From: Aquilaria yunnanensis
Taxonomy: Eukaryota > Streptophyta > Magnoliopsida > Malvales > Thymelaeaceae
DNA: 64,000 nt
Assembly (NCBI GenBank): GCA_039654915.1
Contig: CM077594.1
Coordinates: 10,444,001 to 10,508,000 of the forward strand
Direction of reading: 5' to 3'
A program made the position numbers and the translations under genes. How positions within the stretch are numbered: the first letter of the stretch is position 1; each line of letters starts with the position of its first letter. This document shows, one piece after another, positions 1 to 10,700 of this stretch. The notes below the pieces were generated by a model that worked only from the letters and a program-made list of their open reading frames with translations, was not told the origin of the DNA and made no database searches.

Positions 1-494
1 AAACCGAAAAACTAAAATATTTTGAAATTCAGTTCAGTTAATTCGGTTCAATTTTGGTTGAAACCGAATAACAAAAATTTTGGTTTTAGTTCGGTTTCGA
101 TTTTGGAATTCGGTTAATTCAGTAACCGAATTAATCGAAATTTTTTATACCAATTTTTTTTATTTGTTTCATGAACAATAATTCTACCAAGTAACCTAAA
201 TTAGCTTGGATTCTTATTTTCTTTCTTTCCATGGACAATGAATCTTCTATATTGAATGGAATTTGAAAAGAAAAACAATATTTACCTCTCATTTCATCTC
301 TTATAGAATTTCACTACCATTTCTTTCGGTTAATTCGGTTTGAACCGAACCGAACCGAAATATTTCGATTCAATTTGAATTCGGTTTTATAGACTAATTT
401 GGTTAATTTGGTTTCTTATCATCCAAAACCGAAAACCGAATGAGCCGACTAATTCGGTTCGGTTTAAACCGAAAAAACCGAATAATCACCCCTA
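1..494. mobile_element. hAT-like element end, cut by window edge
   Basis: The stretch is dense in AACCGA/TCGGTT motifs in both orientations. It ends at 481-494 in AATCACCCCTA, the reverse complement of the TAGGGGTG-type terminus common in plant hAT elements. The other terminus would lie before the window, so the target duplication cannot be checked. No coding capacity is visible. The family assignment rests on the terminus and composition only. Confidence 0.45.
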
Positions 495-499
495 TGCAC

Positions 500-1737
500 A
501 ATCCTCTGATTAACGCTTCGAGCTTTTGGTGGAGATACGAATGGCTTCTTCACAAACACGAAATCCGGATTTTGTCTTGCACAAGCACAAACCGAGGTCT
601 CTACCACCTCTTTCAATTTGAGATTTTCTGTTGTACTCCTTGGACTTGGGGGCTTCGAGTAATGTCCGCCGCTTTCTTACCACTTTCCTTGGAGTTTGAC
701 TTGACGCAGTACAGAAACGAATCTTTCACGTTCCTCGCCGCTTCCGCCATATCTGGACTTGAACTTGATGCAACGCTGTTCGGCGTTCTTCGCGTTCCTC
801 GCCGCATCCGCTGAATCTGAACTTGAATTTGATGAAGCACCGTCCCGCGTTCTTTGCGTTTCTCACTGCGTTCTTCAAATCTGGACTCGAAACTGGGATT
901 TGATCTTCTTTGGACTTGATTTCTCCTATCGCCGAGCGTTTGTGCTTGATTGGCTTGAAAAGCTAGAGAAAACTTCTTTTAGAGAGATTTTTCTTTTTCT
1001 CTAATTTTTTTTGCTTCTCCAATTCTTTTTTTTTTTCCCCTTGGTCTTGGGGGCCTATTTATAGGTATAGAAAGGAGGTGGTTTGATTAAAGAAAATCAC
1101 ATGTGAGAATTATCATATATTTATCTCTTGTATTTATTTTAAGAAAAAATAAATATAATAATTATCTCTCATTAATTATCCAATTTATTTAATTTAAAAG
1201 GATAATTAACAGAATATTTTGGAAATATTTGGGCTAAATGATAGGCTTTAATCATTTTGGATTTTGAGGCCCAATTTGCCAAAATGGACTTTAGCTAAGA
1301 TAGTATAATTAATCTTCATTCAAAGCCTCCGTTGCGTGCTTTTGGGCTCCTAAAAATTGGGTTTCTTAAATTCTTATTTTTTCAAATTTGATGAACTTTT
1401 GAATTTTGGACATTAATTTAGAAATGGGCTAAACAATTTAAATTGGGTTTAATATATATTTAACCCAATTAAATTTTGATATCTACAAATGTTCCCTCAA
1501 GATTGTTTATTTATACACTTTTTTGTGTGGTATAATAAATATAATAATCTTAATTTTTTTTTCTTGATGAGAAAATTTGTTGTGTCCTTCAAGATATGAG
1601 AAGAATTTTGCCATAGGGCATATGTCTGGTTCTGCCAACTTTAGTCTCCTCCATGAACTATATTTCCACTTTGAGTAGGAAATAATCTAGTTTGAGTTCA
1701 AACAGCAATCAAACTTATCTTGAAGTAACAATTGAAT
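500..1737. other. Unresolved non-coding block, possibly LTR-derived
   Basis: No convincing gene is seen. Short open frames here overlap the 64-bp repeat and differ between units. A TATA-like element near 1060 and a TATCTACA string near 1480-1488 look LTR-like, but no TG start or matching 5-bp target duplication could be found. Homology to the NLR3 upstream region starts only near 1738. Confidence 0.35.
667..905. repeat. 64-bp imperfect tandem repeat
   Basis: Units begin at 731, 795 and 859, exactly 64 bases apart, each opening with a TTCCTCGCCGC-like block followed by a CTGGACTTGAACTTGATG-like block. A more diverged unit occupies 667-730 and the third unit is partial. The array lies about 150 bases upstream of a TATA-like TATTTATAGG near 1057-1066. 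Repeats ahead of a TATA box resemble a retrotransposon U3 region, but no LTR boundaries were found. Confidence 0.7.
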
Positions 1738-2214
1738 TTATTTTATTCTTAAAATTCAATAATATTTACATTATATAGGTTTGACTTTGTCTAAAACTCT
1801 TTCTGTTCATTTCCTTTTCCGTCTAAGCTTTAAGAAATTATCATATTTAATATACAATTTAAACCAATTTCAATTTACCTACAACTCAATCTAGTTTGTC
1901 TCGATAATTTAAGCCCACACTGCCTATTATCTTGATTTAAGGAAACAATCATTCAAACTCCATCTAAGCTCTGTATCGGTTGGATGTTCTTCGTCTGTGA
2001 CTAGTTTTTATTATTTTTCAACTCAAAATTAAACAAATTAGATATTAATTCGATTTCCGCCTTATATTTTCTTAATATTGTCATACGATTTAGGTAGTAC
2101 AAAATAGAAGGACGGGTCAAAATTATGGGACTGAGAAAACATCGATTTGATTGGGTGGGCCTTGGCTTTGGTGCATGTAATAGATTCCACACAAATGTAC
2201 AAAGAAAAGAAATA

Positions 2215-2453
2215 CTAGTCCCCCGTTTCATAAATTTTGATACATTTAACTTTTTGTTGTATTTTGATTTAATTTTATTTATGTTATTATTTGTTAAAAA
2301 AAATTAAAAAAAATATATTTAGAAACTACATATTTTAAATTATCATTCATATACAAAGATTTTGTATTTATATATTAAAATGTTGAAAATAAAAAATTAT
2401 ACATTAATTACCAAAAAATAAATGAAGTAAAACTTTTGGGATGGAGGAAGGAG
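2215..2453. mobile_element. Stowaway-like MITE in NLR1 promoter
   Basis: The 239-bp AT-rich segment has Stowaway-type ends: CTAGTCCCCCGTTTCATAA at the left, and GGGATGGAGGAAGGAG at the right as the complementary form of CTCCNTCC. TA dinucleotides flank it at 2213-2214 and 2454-2455, the target duplication expected for Tc1/mariner MITEs. The homologous promoter of NLR3 (around 62455-62470) has the uninterrupted empty site. The insertion lies about 280 bases upstream of the NLR1 start codon. Confidence 0.8.
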
Positions 2454-2566
2454 TAGTACTATATATGAAGGACAGAGGTAGTTGAGACGCGAGTACTCCT
2501 TTAATTTCCGAGTAGCTCACTGCCGTAGACTTGGTCTGTCAACTTGGGCGAATGAAATGGTATGGC

Positions 2567-2572
2567 TATAAA
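2567..2572 (+). promoter_or_regulatory. NLR1 TATA box
   Basis: TATAAA within GGCTATAAAGAGCC, 162 bases upstream of the NLR1 ATG. The surrounding block (about 2500-2730) is nearly identical ahead of NLR3. An AG-rich leader and a long A tract (about 2699-2710) lie between this box and the ATG. Core-promoter function is inferred from position and conservation. Confidence 0.55.
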
Positions 2573-2733
2573 GAGCCAGTAATTAGTGTGGTTTGTACAT
2601 GTATCATCAACTCCACTTGCTTGCTGAAGAAAGAGAGAGAGGGGGAGAGAGCTCTACTGCTTCATCAGCAGAAACAAGCATCCGGAAAACAAAACAAAAA
2701 AAAAAAAAAAACAAGGTGTTTTCTTGGGGAGTA

Positions 2734-5547
2734 ATGGCAGGAACGGGTGCGGAGATTACGGGAATAATACAATTTCTTGGGGCCGTCGTGCAACTAGAAG
2801 GAGCATACCTGCAAAAACAAGCAACAAAGAAGCAAGCCGCCGAACAGGCTCATATTAGTGCTAATGATCCGAAAGGGGTCGAGAGATACTTCCGGACTCT
2901 GGAGTCGTACCTGAAAGATATGGACGGGAGAGATCTGGAGGGCAGCAGCAGCCTAATGCAGCATGTGAAAGAAGCTCGTGGATTTGCATTTGACATTGAG
3001 GATATAGTTGAAGAGTGCATGCTTCAGGTCACTCATCACTTCCATGACCATAAGATCACCCAATATCTTCACAAGGCCCATCATTCCAGGGCGAATCACA
3101 AAGCGCTCAATCAGTTATCCTCTCGAATGGATAAAGTACTATCCAATATTGACAAGGCAATCAAACTGAAGAAGTTTAGTGCTCCTCCATTGGTCTCGGC
3201 GAGTTCCCAGATTTATGCAGACCAAGGGGCTCCATTGGAGTCTTACTCTTACCCTGATGTCAAGAGCAAGGAATTGGTCGGGATTGATGAACGCCTTCCA
3301 CAGTTTCTTGATCTCTTTTCAGAATCAAGGTTGGAAGAATTTGTCATCTCAGTGCTTGGTCCTCGCGGCTCTGGTAAAACGACCCTCGTCCGAATGGCTT
3401 ATGAAATATTGAAAAAGGATTTCCCTTATCATGCCCTCATTACCACTGGGATGGCCACAGTGGAGAGAATTTGTGCGGAAATGGGATTGTCTGTTCCCCA
3501 AGGAGCGGACGCAACACAGAAGCTGAGGTCATACTTGGAGAGGAAGAAGTATCTCCTAGTTATTGATAGAATACAGAGCAAGGAAGGTTGGAATTCTATC
3601 AGTGGTGCTTTACCTGACCATTCCACGGGTAGTAAAATCGTTATCTGTACGACACAACATGACTTAGCATCATATTGTGCAAGGCCATCCGGTTGTGTCC
3701 ATCATCTCCCTCTCTTGAACAATGAAGAAGCCATGGAGCTGTTTTGTCTCAAGGCATTTCATGATACAAAGTGTCCAGAGCATCTAACCGACCTCTCAAA
3801 GTCGATTCTGCAAAAATGTGAAGGACTGCCTATAGCTATTGCAGCTGTAGGCAATTCACTTGCCGCCAAACCAAAACGCGCATCAGAGTTCAACGAGTTG
3901 CTTAAAAATCTTGGCTATGAGCTTGAAACCAACAGATCACTTTCTATCATGGGTAAGATTCTCCGAGAAGAGTATACTCAACTTTCTCATAATCTCAGAA
4001 GCTGTTTTTTGTACCTCTGCAATTTCCCTGAAGCTTGTTCAATCAGCCGTGGGAGGCTACTGCGGTTGTGGATAGCTGAAAGACTTGTTGAGAAGACAGA
4101 CAACAAGACAATGGAACAGGTGGCTGGTGACTATCTCGATGAGTTAATTCAAAGGAATCTGGTTTATGTTATCGAAAGAGATTTCGAAGGAAGGGTAAGA
4201 AGTTGTAGAGTTGGAAGCATGATACGAGAGTTTATCACATCTGAATCTCAGAAGAAATGCTTCTCTACAGTGTTGACAGCAGCAAACAGAAGTTCGTTGG
4301 ATGAAGCAAGGCGCTTATCACTCCACAACTTTTGTAATGAAGGCCTGGGTCAACTTATAAAGGAAGGACAAGGGCAACAATCAAAGCTTACGCATATCCG
4401 TTCCTTAATGATCTTTGGGAGAGAGGCACAACAGGAAGCAACAGCAGAAACATTAAGACAAAGGACTCAAAAATTGCTTCGTGACCTTGGCCTTCTAATG
4501 CTATTTGATCCTGAAGCATTAGAAATGGGCCCAAGCTTGCTGGTTCTAGAATTGCTTCAGAGGCTCAAGCTTGTCAGAGTATTAGAACTGGAAGATGCCG
4601 CATTAAAATCATTCCCCACAGAAGTTGTGAAACACAGTCTTCTTAGGTACTTAAGTTTGAGGGGGAACACTGCCATAGATAAAGTTCCCAAATCCATTGG
4701 GAAGCTTTCTCGCCTAGAGACTTTGGACCTTAGAGGAACCAGTGTCACGAAACTGCCGAAAGCCATACTTGAGCTTTGCGACTTGCTTTATCTCCTGGTC
4801 AATTCGCAAGATGAAAATGGAGATCTTGTAGGAGCAGAGATACCCGGGAGAATTGGCTACCTATCAGCTCTGCAGAAGCTGATACTCATCAAGGCAAGCG
4901 AATCAGAGCACCATATCCTTGTAAAGGAGTTGGAAAAGCTAACTGAACTAAGGACACTTGGGATAACGAATGTCAGAGAGGAAGATGGGAAGGTTTTATG
5001 CCAGTCCATCCAAAACATGGAAAACCTTTCCTCCTTATCTGTAACATCGGCAGGAGAAGGCACGTCCCTTGATTTGGAAGATATGAGTATGCCTCCCTCC
5101 ATCTTGCATAACTTGCAGTTAGAAGGTCGCTTAAGGAAAATTCCCGATTGGGTTTGCTCCGTGCATAGCCTGGCCAAGATCAAACTTAAGTGGTCAAAGT
5201 TGGAAACAAGCCCTCTTGAGGCCCTTCATGCATTGCCTTCTCTTTGTGAGCTAGAGTTAACTGATGCATACACTGGTAAAGTGATGCCAGTTAGAGATGG
5301 TTGGTTCAAGAAACTAAAGATCTTGGAACTTGCACAATTCCATCAGCTGCAACAAGTCATCATCACACACGGTGCGATGCCCCAACTTCAAAAGCTAGTG
5401 TTACGGAAATGCCACGGCTTAAGGACGGTCCCTGTTGGAATCCACAAGCTTACCAGGTTGAAGGAGCTATTTCTTTTCGACATGTCGAAGCAGCTTGTTG
5501 ACCAAAGCACTGGTGAAGATCGTAGGTTTATCAAACAAATATCGTAG
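2734..5547 (+). CDS. RPM1-type CC-NB-ARC-LRR resistance protein (NLR1)
   Basis: A single uninterrupted frame of 937 residues, normal length for a CC-NLR. These are cytosolic or plasma-membrane immune receptors that sense pathogen effectors through a nucleotide switch. Seen: an N-terminal Rx-type coiled-coil with an EDVID-like IEDIVEE at 88-94; P-loop GPRGSGKTT at 209-217; a GSK RNBS-B-like motif near 299; GLPIA near 364; a winged-helix CFLYLCNFPE segment from about 422; leucine-rich repeats from about 600 to the end. Odd points: the kinase-2 motif reads LLVIDR (D278, R279) instead of LLVLDD, and the MHD site reads VGS (493-495). The start at 2734 (MAGTG) is chosen because it is shared by all three copies; an in-frame ATG at 2599 sits too close to the TATA box and its frame is not kept in NLR3. 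Compared with NLR2, a 3' segment is missing just after the stop. Confidence 0.95.
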   Translation: MAGTGAEITGIIQFLGAVVQLEGAYLQKQATKKQAAEQAHISANDPKGVERYFRTLESYLKDMDGRDLEGSSSLMQHVKEARGFAFDIEDIVEECMLQVTHHFHDHKITQYLHKAHHSRANHKALNQLSSRMDKVLSNIDKAIKLKKFSAPPLVSASSQIYADQGAPLESYSYPDVKSKELVGIDERLPQFLDLFSESRLEEFVISVLGPRGSGKTTLVRMAYEILKKDFPYHALITTGMATVERICAEMGLSVPQGADATQKLRSYLERKKYLLVIDRIQSKEGWNSISGALPDHSTGSKIVICTTQHDLASYCARPSGCVHHLPLLNNEEAMELFCLKAFHDTKCPEHLTDLSKSILQKCEGLPIAIAAVGNSLAAKPKRASEFNELLKNLGYELETNRSLSIMGKILREEYTQLSHNLRSCFLYLCNFPEACSISRGRLLRLWIAERLVEKTDNKTMEQVAGDYLDELIQRNLVYVIERDFEGRVRSCRVGSMIREFITSESQKKCFSTVLTAANRSSLDEARRLSLHNFCNEGLGQLIKEGQGQQSKLTHIRSLMIFGREAQQEATAETLRQRTQKLLRDLGLLMLFDPEALEMGPSLLVLELLQRLKLVRVLELEDAALKSFPTEVVKHSLLRYLSLRGNTAIDKVPKSIGKLSRLETLDLRGTSVTKLPKAILELCDLLYLLVNSQDENGDLVGAEIPGRIGYLSALQKLILIKASESEHHILVKELEKLTELRTLGITNVREEDGKVLCQSIQNMENLSSLSVTSAGEGTSLDLEDMSMPPSILHNLQLEGRLRKIPDWVCSVHSLAKIKLKWSKLETSPLEALHALPSLCELELTDAYTGKVMPVRDGWFKKLKILELAQFHQLQQVIITHGAMPQLQKLVLRKCHGLRTVPVGIHKLTRLKELFLFDMSKQLVDQSTGEDRRFIKQIS

Positions 5548-5643
5548 GTGTTTTATTATAGTCTCAGGAAATACTCCTCTTTGGTTTACAACAAGCAGTT
5601 GAAAAAAATAATTATTGATTGCAAATAATTATAAGGGCACATG

Positions 5644-6124
5644 TTAAGAAGCATTTAATACTTTATCACTTTATAGATTCTTATTGAAAAAGTAAACTAA
5701 CATTAATTAACATTAATTCATTTTTTCTACCCTAATTAACATTCCTAATTAGCATATGCCCTGCTCTTACCCTTCCCCCCTTCTCCGTTTTCATTTTTTT
5801 TTTCACTCTTTTCCCTCCCTCTCACTTTAGGTAAATGAGATGGTTTGCGATAAAAGGGAAAATAATGACAGTTTAGGGAAAAGATAAAAGAGTTAAAAAA
5901 AATGAAAACATGAGAGGGGGAAGGGTAGAAGCAGGGAAGGGGTCTATAGGCGGCAAAACAACGTGCCACAAGGATTTCCGCCAAAAAGTATAAATGTTTT
6001 CGGAATGATAATGTATTAAATTGGGAATCATAATTAGGGTAGAAAAAAGAATTAATATTGATTAATGTAAGTTTACTTTTTCAATAAGAATCTATAAAGT
6101 AATAAAGTATTAAATGCTTCTTAA
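5644..6124. mobile_element. Mutator-like MITE with long terminal inverted repeats
   Basis: The 481-bp element has terminal inverted repeats of about 100 bases beginning TTAAGAAGCATTTAATAC and ending in the complement GCTTCTTAA. A perfect 9-bp target duplication, GGGCACATG, flanks it at 5635-5643 and 6125-6133, as expected for Mutator-type transposition. The matching flank of NLR2 (around 33375) is uninterrupted, so insertion followed the cassette duplication. The centre is richer in GC and non-coding. Confidence 0.85.
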
Positions 6125-6133
6125 GGGCACATG

Positions 6134-7799
6134 TTAGACAAACCCATTGTTAAAGTGAGTAACTTTAAGAATAAAATAAACATTATAATCTGTTAAATAG
6201 TAATTGAGCAAAGTGAGAATGGAAATAGATTGTAGCAACAGAAATTAAAAAAAAATCTGATTAATTAACGAGTTTTGCATTGATCGATTAACTATATCCG
6301 AATAATTTTTTTCAAAAAAATAATTAACTAGTCCAATAAAAGAAGAATCAATAAAAATACTCAGTTTTTAAGAAAATATATTTTGAAAATAATTTATAGG
6401 CACCATTGCTATACAAGTTCGGTGAATAATCACAAATGAAATTAATACACCTCCAATCCCAAATTATATTAGTCACTTCCTATTTTAGGATATCCCAAAA
6501 TTGATAAACCATTTCCCTAAAGATACAATAAATTGTTATTCAATTTCCTTTATTTGTCATCAATAAGTTTGATGTCTGATATACAAATGCATGTGTCAGG
6601 GTAAAGTTTAGAAGGTGTTTAAAATATCAAAAGTTGCCTAAAAAAGTATGAAAAAGCAAACGTGTCATGAAATTGAGATAGATGGATTGCATTAAATAAT
6701 TATTTATTTAATCACAAACAATGGTAAGTCTTTAAGATAGGAGGTTTATCAAACAAATATAGTCATCTTTTCTTCTTTATTATCCTACATATTTTCCTGA
6801 CTCCTGCACCTTTTCGGTAAACCCAGTATACCAAATAAGATAATTCAATATCTCAGTCCAAGTGAATCAAGATGGTTTCCAATAATGGTGACGACAATGT
6901 GAAAGAAAATGCGTCCAAGTTTCCCTCAATACATAAGGTTTTCAGGAGAACACAAATTAAAGCTTCTGTGATTCGATCCACTGTTTTATCATTTTCCCTT
7001 ATTCTCCAGTACTGTTTTCTATGAATTCCACAACAAGGCGCACTTAAATTATTTGCATTGTACGAATACCATTTATTAGGCAATAATTCATTTCAATTTT
7101 CAAAAGACTACAACGGAAATGCAATTCAATGCAACGTAACTTTGTTCCTACTAAAACCAAAAAAGTGTGTTGAATTACATTGCTTCAACTGCTACATTCA
7201 TTTCTTTTCTCGTTCGACTTACAAGTGCCATGCAAATCATGCAAAAGTATACATACAGGAGCGCAAACGGTGTCTTATTTGCGTCAGCAAGTACACATTC
7301 AAAATTAACCATGAAATGTACGTGACCTTTACTCCTTTCAATAGTAATGTTTCTATTCACAAAAAGATAAATACCTTTTGCTAGGAGGGTGGGTTATCGA
7401 GAAGAATCCAGCGAACCAAAAAGAGGCAGCCCATTGAACGGTTACAGGATACATTGAAAAGCATTTAACATCTTTATACCTCTTGAAGGTAATATGAGTA
7501 TTGAGACGCTATCTTGGTATAATTGGTGGCTACTGCTAAAACCGGGTCACCTGAGCCAGGCCTATACATTATAATCCAGCTTTAAACTGAACCTGCCAGA
7601 TCATGTATAAAGAAAGAATCAGATGAATGTCACTGGGAGCTCATGATGCTACTGTTTCAGAGGAGCCATGGCCACACAAGCGACTGTCACTGACAGCGTG
7701 CTACCATTTCTCACAAAGACAAGTACCCACATAACATGCAACCCCAGCCAGGACAGAAGGCCAGGGTAACACCAAAATCGAATGTGATTTTACTTACCC
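6134..7799. other. Convergent intergenic region between NLR1 and GET3B
   Basis: Non-coding 3' flank of both genes. Blocks 6140-6740 and 7420-7780 match 33410-34330 and 34360-36360 plus 38155-38250 downstream of NLR2, which shows that the intergenic region was duplicated with the genes. The part at about 6741-7415 has no counterpart there. Short open frames on both strands are not conserved and look fortuitous. Confidence 0.6.
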
Positions 7800-10700
7800 T
7801 CATTTCCAGATTATGTCCCCCAAAAATCTGAGTGCCGGAACCCCTCTAATCTCCATATCAACCAAAGGTGCTTGGATTAATGTCAGGCTAGATAATTCAG
7901 AATCACTTTGGATCATATCAAGTACACGCATCTGATCCTGAAATATCAATATAATATGAACATCGAGAAAATAGCCGCAGGTATGTGGAGTTCAAAGATT
8001 AAGTTACTGATTATGTTTTTTCGTTCAACTTTTGAGTTTGGTTATATCTTTTCAAAGAACCATGGATCAAGACGCTGGATCTTGTTTTGAAACTTATATA
8101 GCCAACCAAGAGCAGCCAAAACAAATATACCTTCCTTTTCATTGCACAAAATTTGCAGTCGGAAGCAGATGGAGGAAGAATTTAATTTACGATTAGCTTC
8201 CTAACAGGAACATTTTCTTCTTTTAACGAGGCATGCAATCTAGAGGACTCGCTGATAGCCATAACCTGTCAATAAGAAGTCAAACACAAGGTTTCAGTCG
8301 GAGCTGAGCAAATGAACAATCTGTCCAAGTGAATCAACAAGCTCCAAATCAGAGCTGCTACGCAGCCTATGATACCATATTTACCAGTGACCCAGCAGTA
8401 ATCAGAAGAGCATTGATTGGTAATAAAACAAAACCACCCTTAAGAAATGGTTGATTGCACCCTTTATTGAAATATCTATAAAGATACCATGGGGATTGTC
8501 ACAATAATGAACTCTGTTGAATCCTTGTCCCGGAATAGCTCTCTCACTTTAACCATCCTCTCTCTTAGTCTCTCCAACTTGTCAGTCTACAGAATGTGAA
8601 ATGAAAGTAGTCAATAAAGGAAGAAACAACTGGCTATTCTCTGACATATGAAAGCTCACTTACAGAATGCTGCTGAGTTTCCTCTTGCCCAAAAACAGAT
8701 TTAATAGCTGAAGCTATTTTCTGCTTCAGCTGCAATAGGTGATAATTAAAAGAGGAAATGGAAAAAGAAGAAAAACCATCGGTGGAAAAATAATATAGGC
8801 ATGGATAGATAATAGAATTGTTTAGTTAATAAACTGTTGCTCAAGACTGATGGCAGCAGTTTCTTATGCAACCACAAGCTGAACCCATGGGCATCTGGTG
8901 CAAAATCAATTTGAAACAACATGGTAAAGATTTTACAAATGCCCATGTTGAAGCACCTAAAAAGATGCCAGATAAAATTAATGATTAAACCAATTATACA
9001 GGACTATAAAACATTACTGAGCTAACTTGGATAATTTTTATTCATGAGAAAGGGGGAACTACTGATACCTTTAAAATCTTGCCAATAGATGCATCCAGAA
9101 AATCTGGCAATGATAGTAGCCGTAATGTATGGCCCTTCCAAAAGTAAACAATGAAAACAACTGATCACAAATATGTATTGGTTAAGACTAAAATTTAAAC
9201 ATAAGCGATAAGGCAAGGAAATAAAGAAGCTCACCGTTGGTGCGGTATCAAAGACAATCCGAGTAAACATACTATATTGTGGTGATTCAAGAAATTGCAT
9301 CACCTACCACGGCCAAACACAGTCAGCAAGTAGACCACCATGCAGTAGATGCAACAGAAAAAAGGTAAATGTGCAGAGCATTATTCACCTTTGAAATTGC
9401 ATTAGCTTCATCTAAACCAGGAGGAGGTGTATCCAGCAGTTCTCCCAATTTTAGATCCCCTAACTTCATTATTCAAAAGATGATAAGCAAAAAAATATAT
9501 ATAAAAGGAAAAGCATCGATGCACAGGGACGACAAAGAATTTCCAAGAATTGAAGAAGAGGAAAAAAAGAAAGTTTTGTTCAGGACAGATGCTATTGAGT
9601 TCAACCATAAGACTTCAACCTACCAATCATTTGTCTCAAACCAGATGACATATAAGTCATAATTAAAGTCCACAACAAAAGAGAAACAGCAAGCCACTTA
9701 TTGGAAGGCCAGTCAAAAATAGAAACACATTGAGAAATTGAGCAATTATTGGCAACTTCAAGTACAATGAAGCTCAAGTCTTTAGAAAATAGTGTCTGTA
9801 ACATCTGTGATTGAAGTGTTGGACAATGTCTTCAGAAGACAAAATCTTACCTGCTCTACAAGCACTCCAAGGCCCATGCCATCCATGAAATCTTTAATAC
9901 CAGTTCCACCATTTTTTTGAGTTGCACTGCGAAATTCTTCCCTAGCTCTCTCTGGATTTAACTGTAACATGGCCAACTCACTTAGCACATTTCTACAGCA
10001 TGAAAGAATATATACAGCACCTCCAAAGCAAACAGTGGGGCATCTGGTCCTTCAACAGGTACGAGCATTCCTCCAGTTAAATCCTGCATGTAGATTAAGG
10101 CACCATTAAATTGCAAAAGGAAGTAGGAATGATACATTTGAAAAAGTAAAAGAGAAGATATGTGAAGACCTGAGCAAATGAGTCGCTCAAGGAATGTGCA
10201 GGATCAGTTGAAACCACTATAGTGGGATGACCATTATTTGCAAATTTTACCACTAGTGATGCAGCACAGCTTGTCTTTCCTACACCTCCCATACCACCTA
10301 ACATGTAATATTTCCGTTGGGTGCCAACAACCGTGTCATCAAACCCAGAAACAGCTTCTGAAGGGGCAGCAACTGATCTCACTGCCACAGCATATGAAGA
10401 TAAAGTTATCTTCCTTTCCAGAAAAACATGTTAAGATTAAGTACTCAATTTCCATACGCCTCGTGTCCTTTTCTAGAATAGAATAGACATTTAACGAGAA
10501 GATATTGCTCTGTAACTGAATGTTATTCACTCCCCAAATAACAGGATGGCTTACACAAGTAGATCATGGAAAAATAACTCTTGCAGGCATTATATGCCAA
10601 AAATTTCTTCCCAACCATAAAATGCCTGTTGGAGCCAGTGACACCAATCCTACTTATTTGTTTCGCTCAGTTCACCATAGCAAGACGCAGATTTTGGCCT

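Noticed and set aside
440..1004. Short frames as small genes
   Set aside because: They arise from the 64-bp tandem repeat and the hAT-like end, with no family resemblance.
2593..2733. N-terminal extension of NLR1 from an upstream in-frame start
   Set aside because: The first true ATG (2599) is about 30 bases past the TATA box, the extension is low-complexity (A tract, GA repeats), and its frame is broken in NLR3, whereas MAGTG is shared by all copies.
6853..7384. Frames between NLR1 and GET3B as genes
   Set aside because: Overlapping on opposite strands, with no domain and no counterpart in cassette 2.
9369..9662. Plus-strand frame over GET3B exon 5
   Set aside because: Antisense shadow of the GET3B exon and intron 4.
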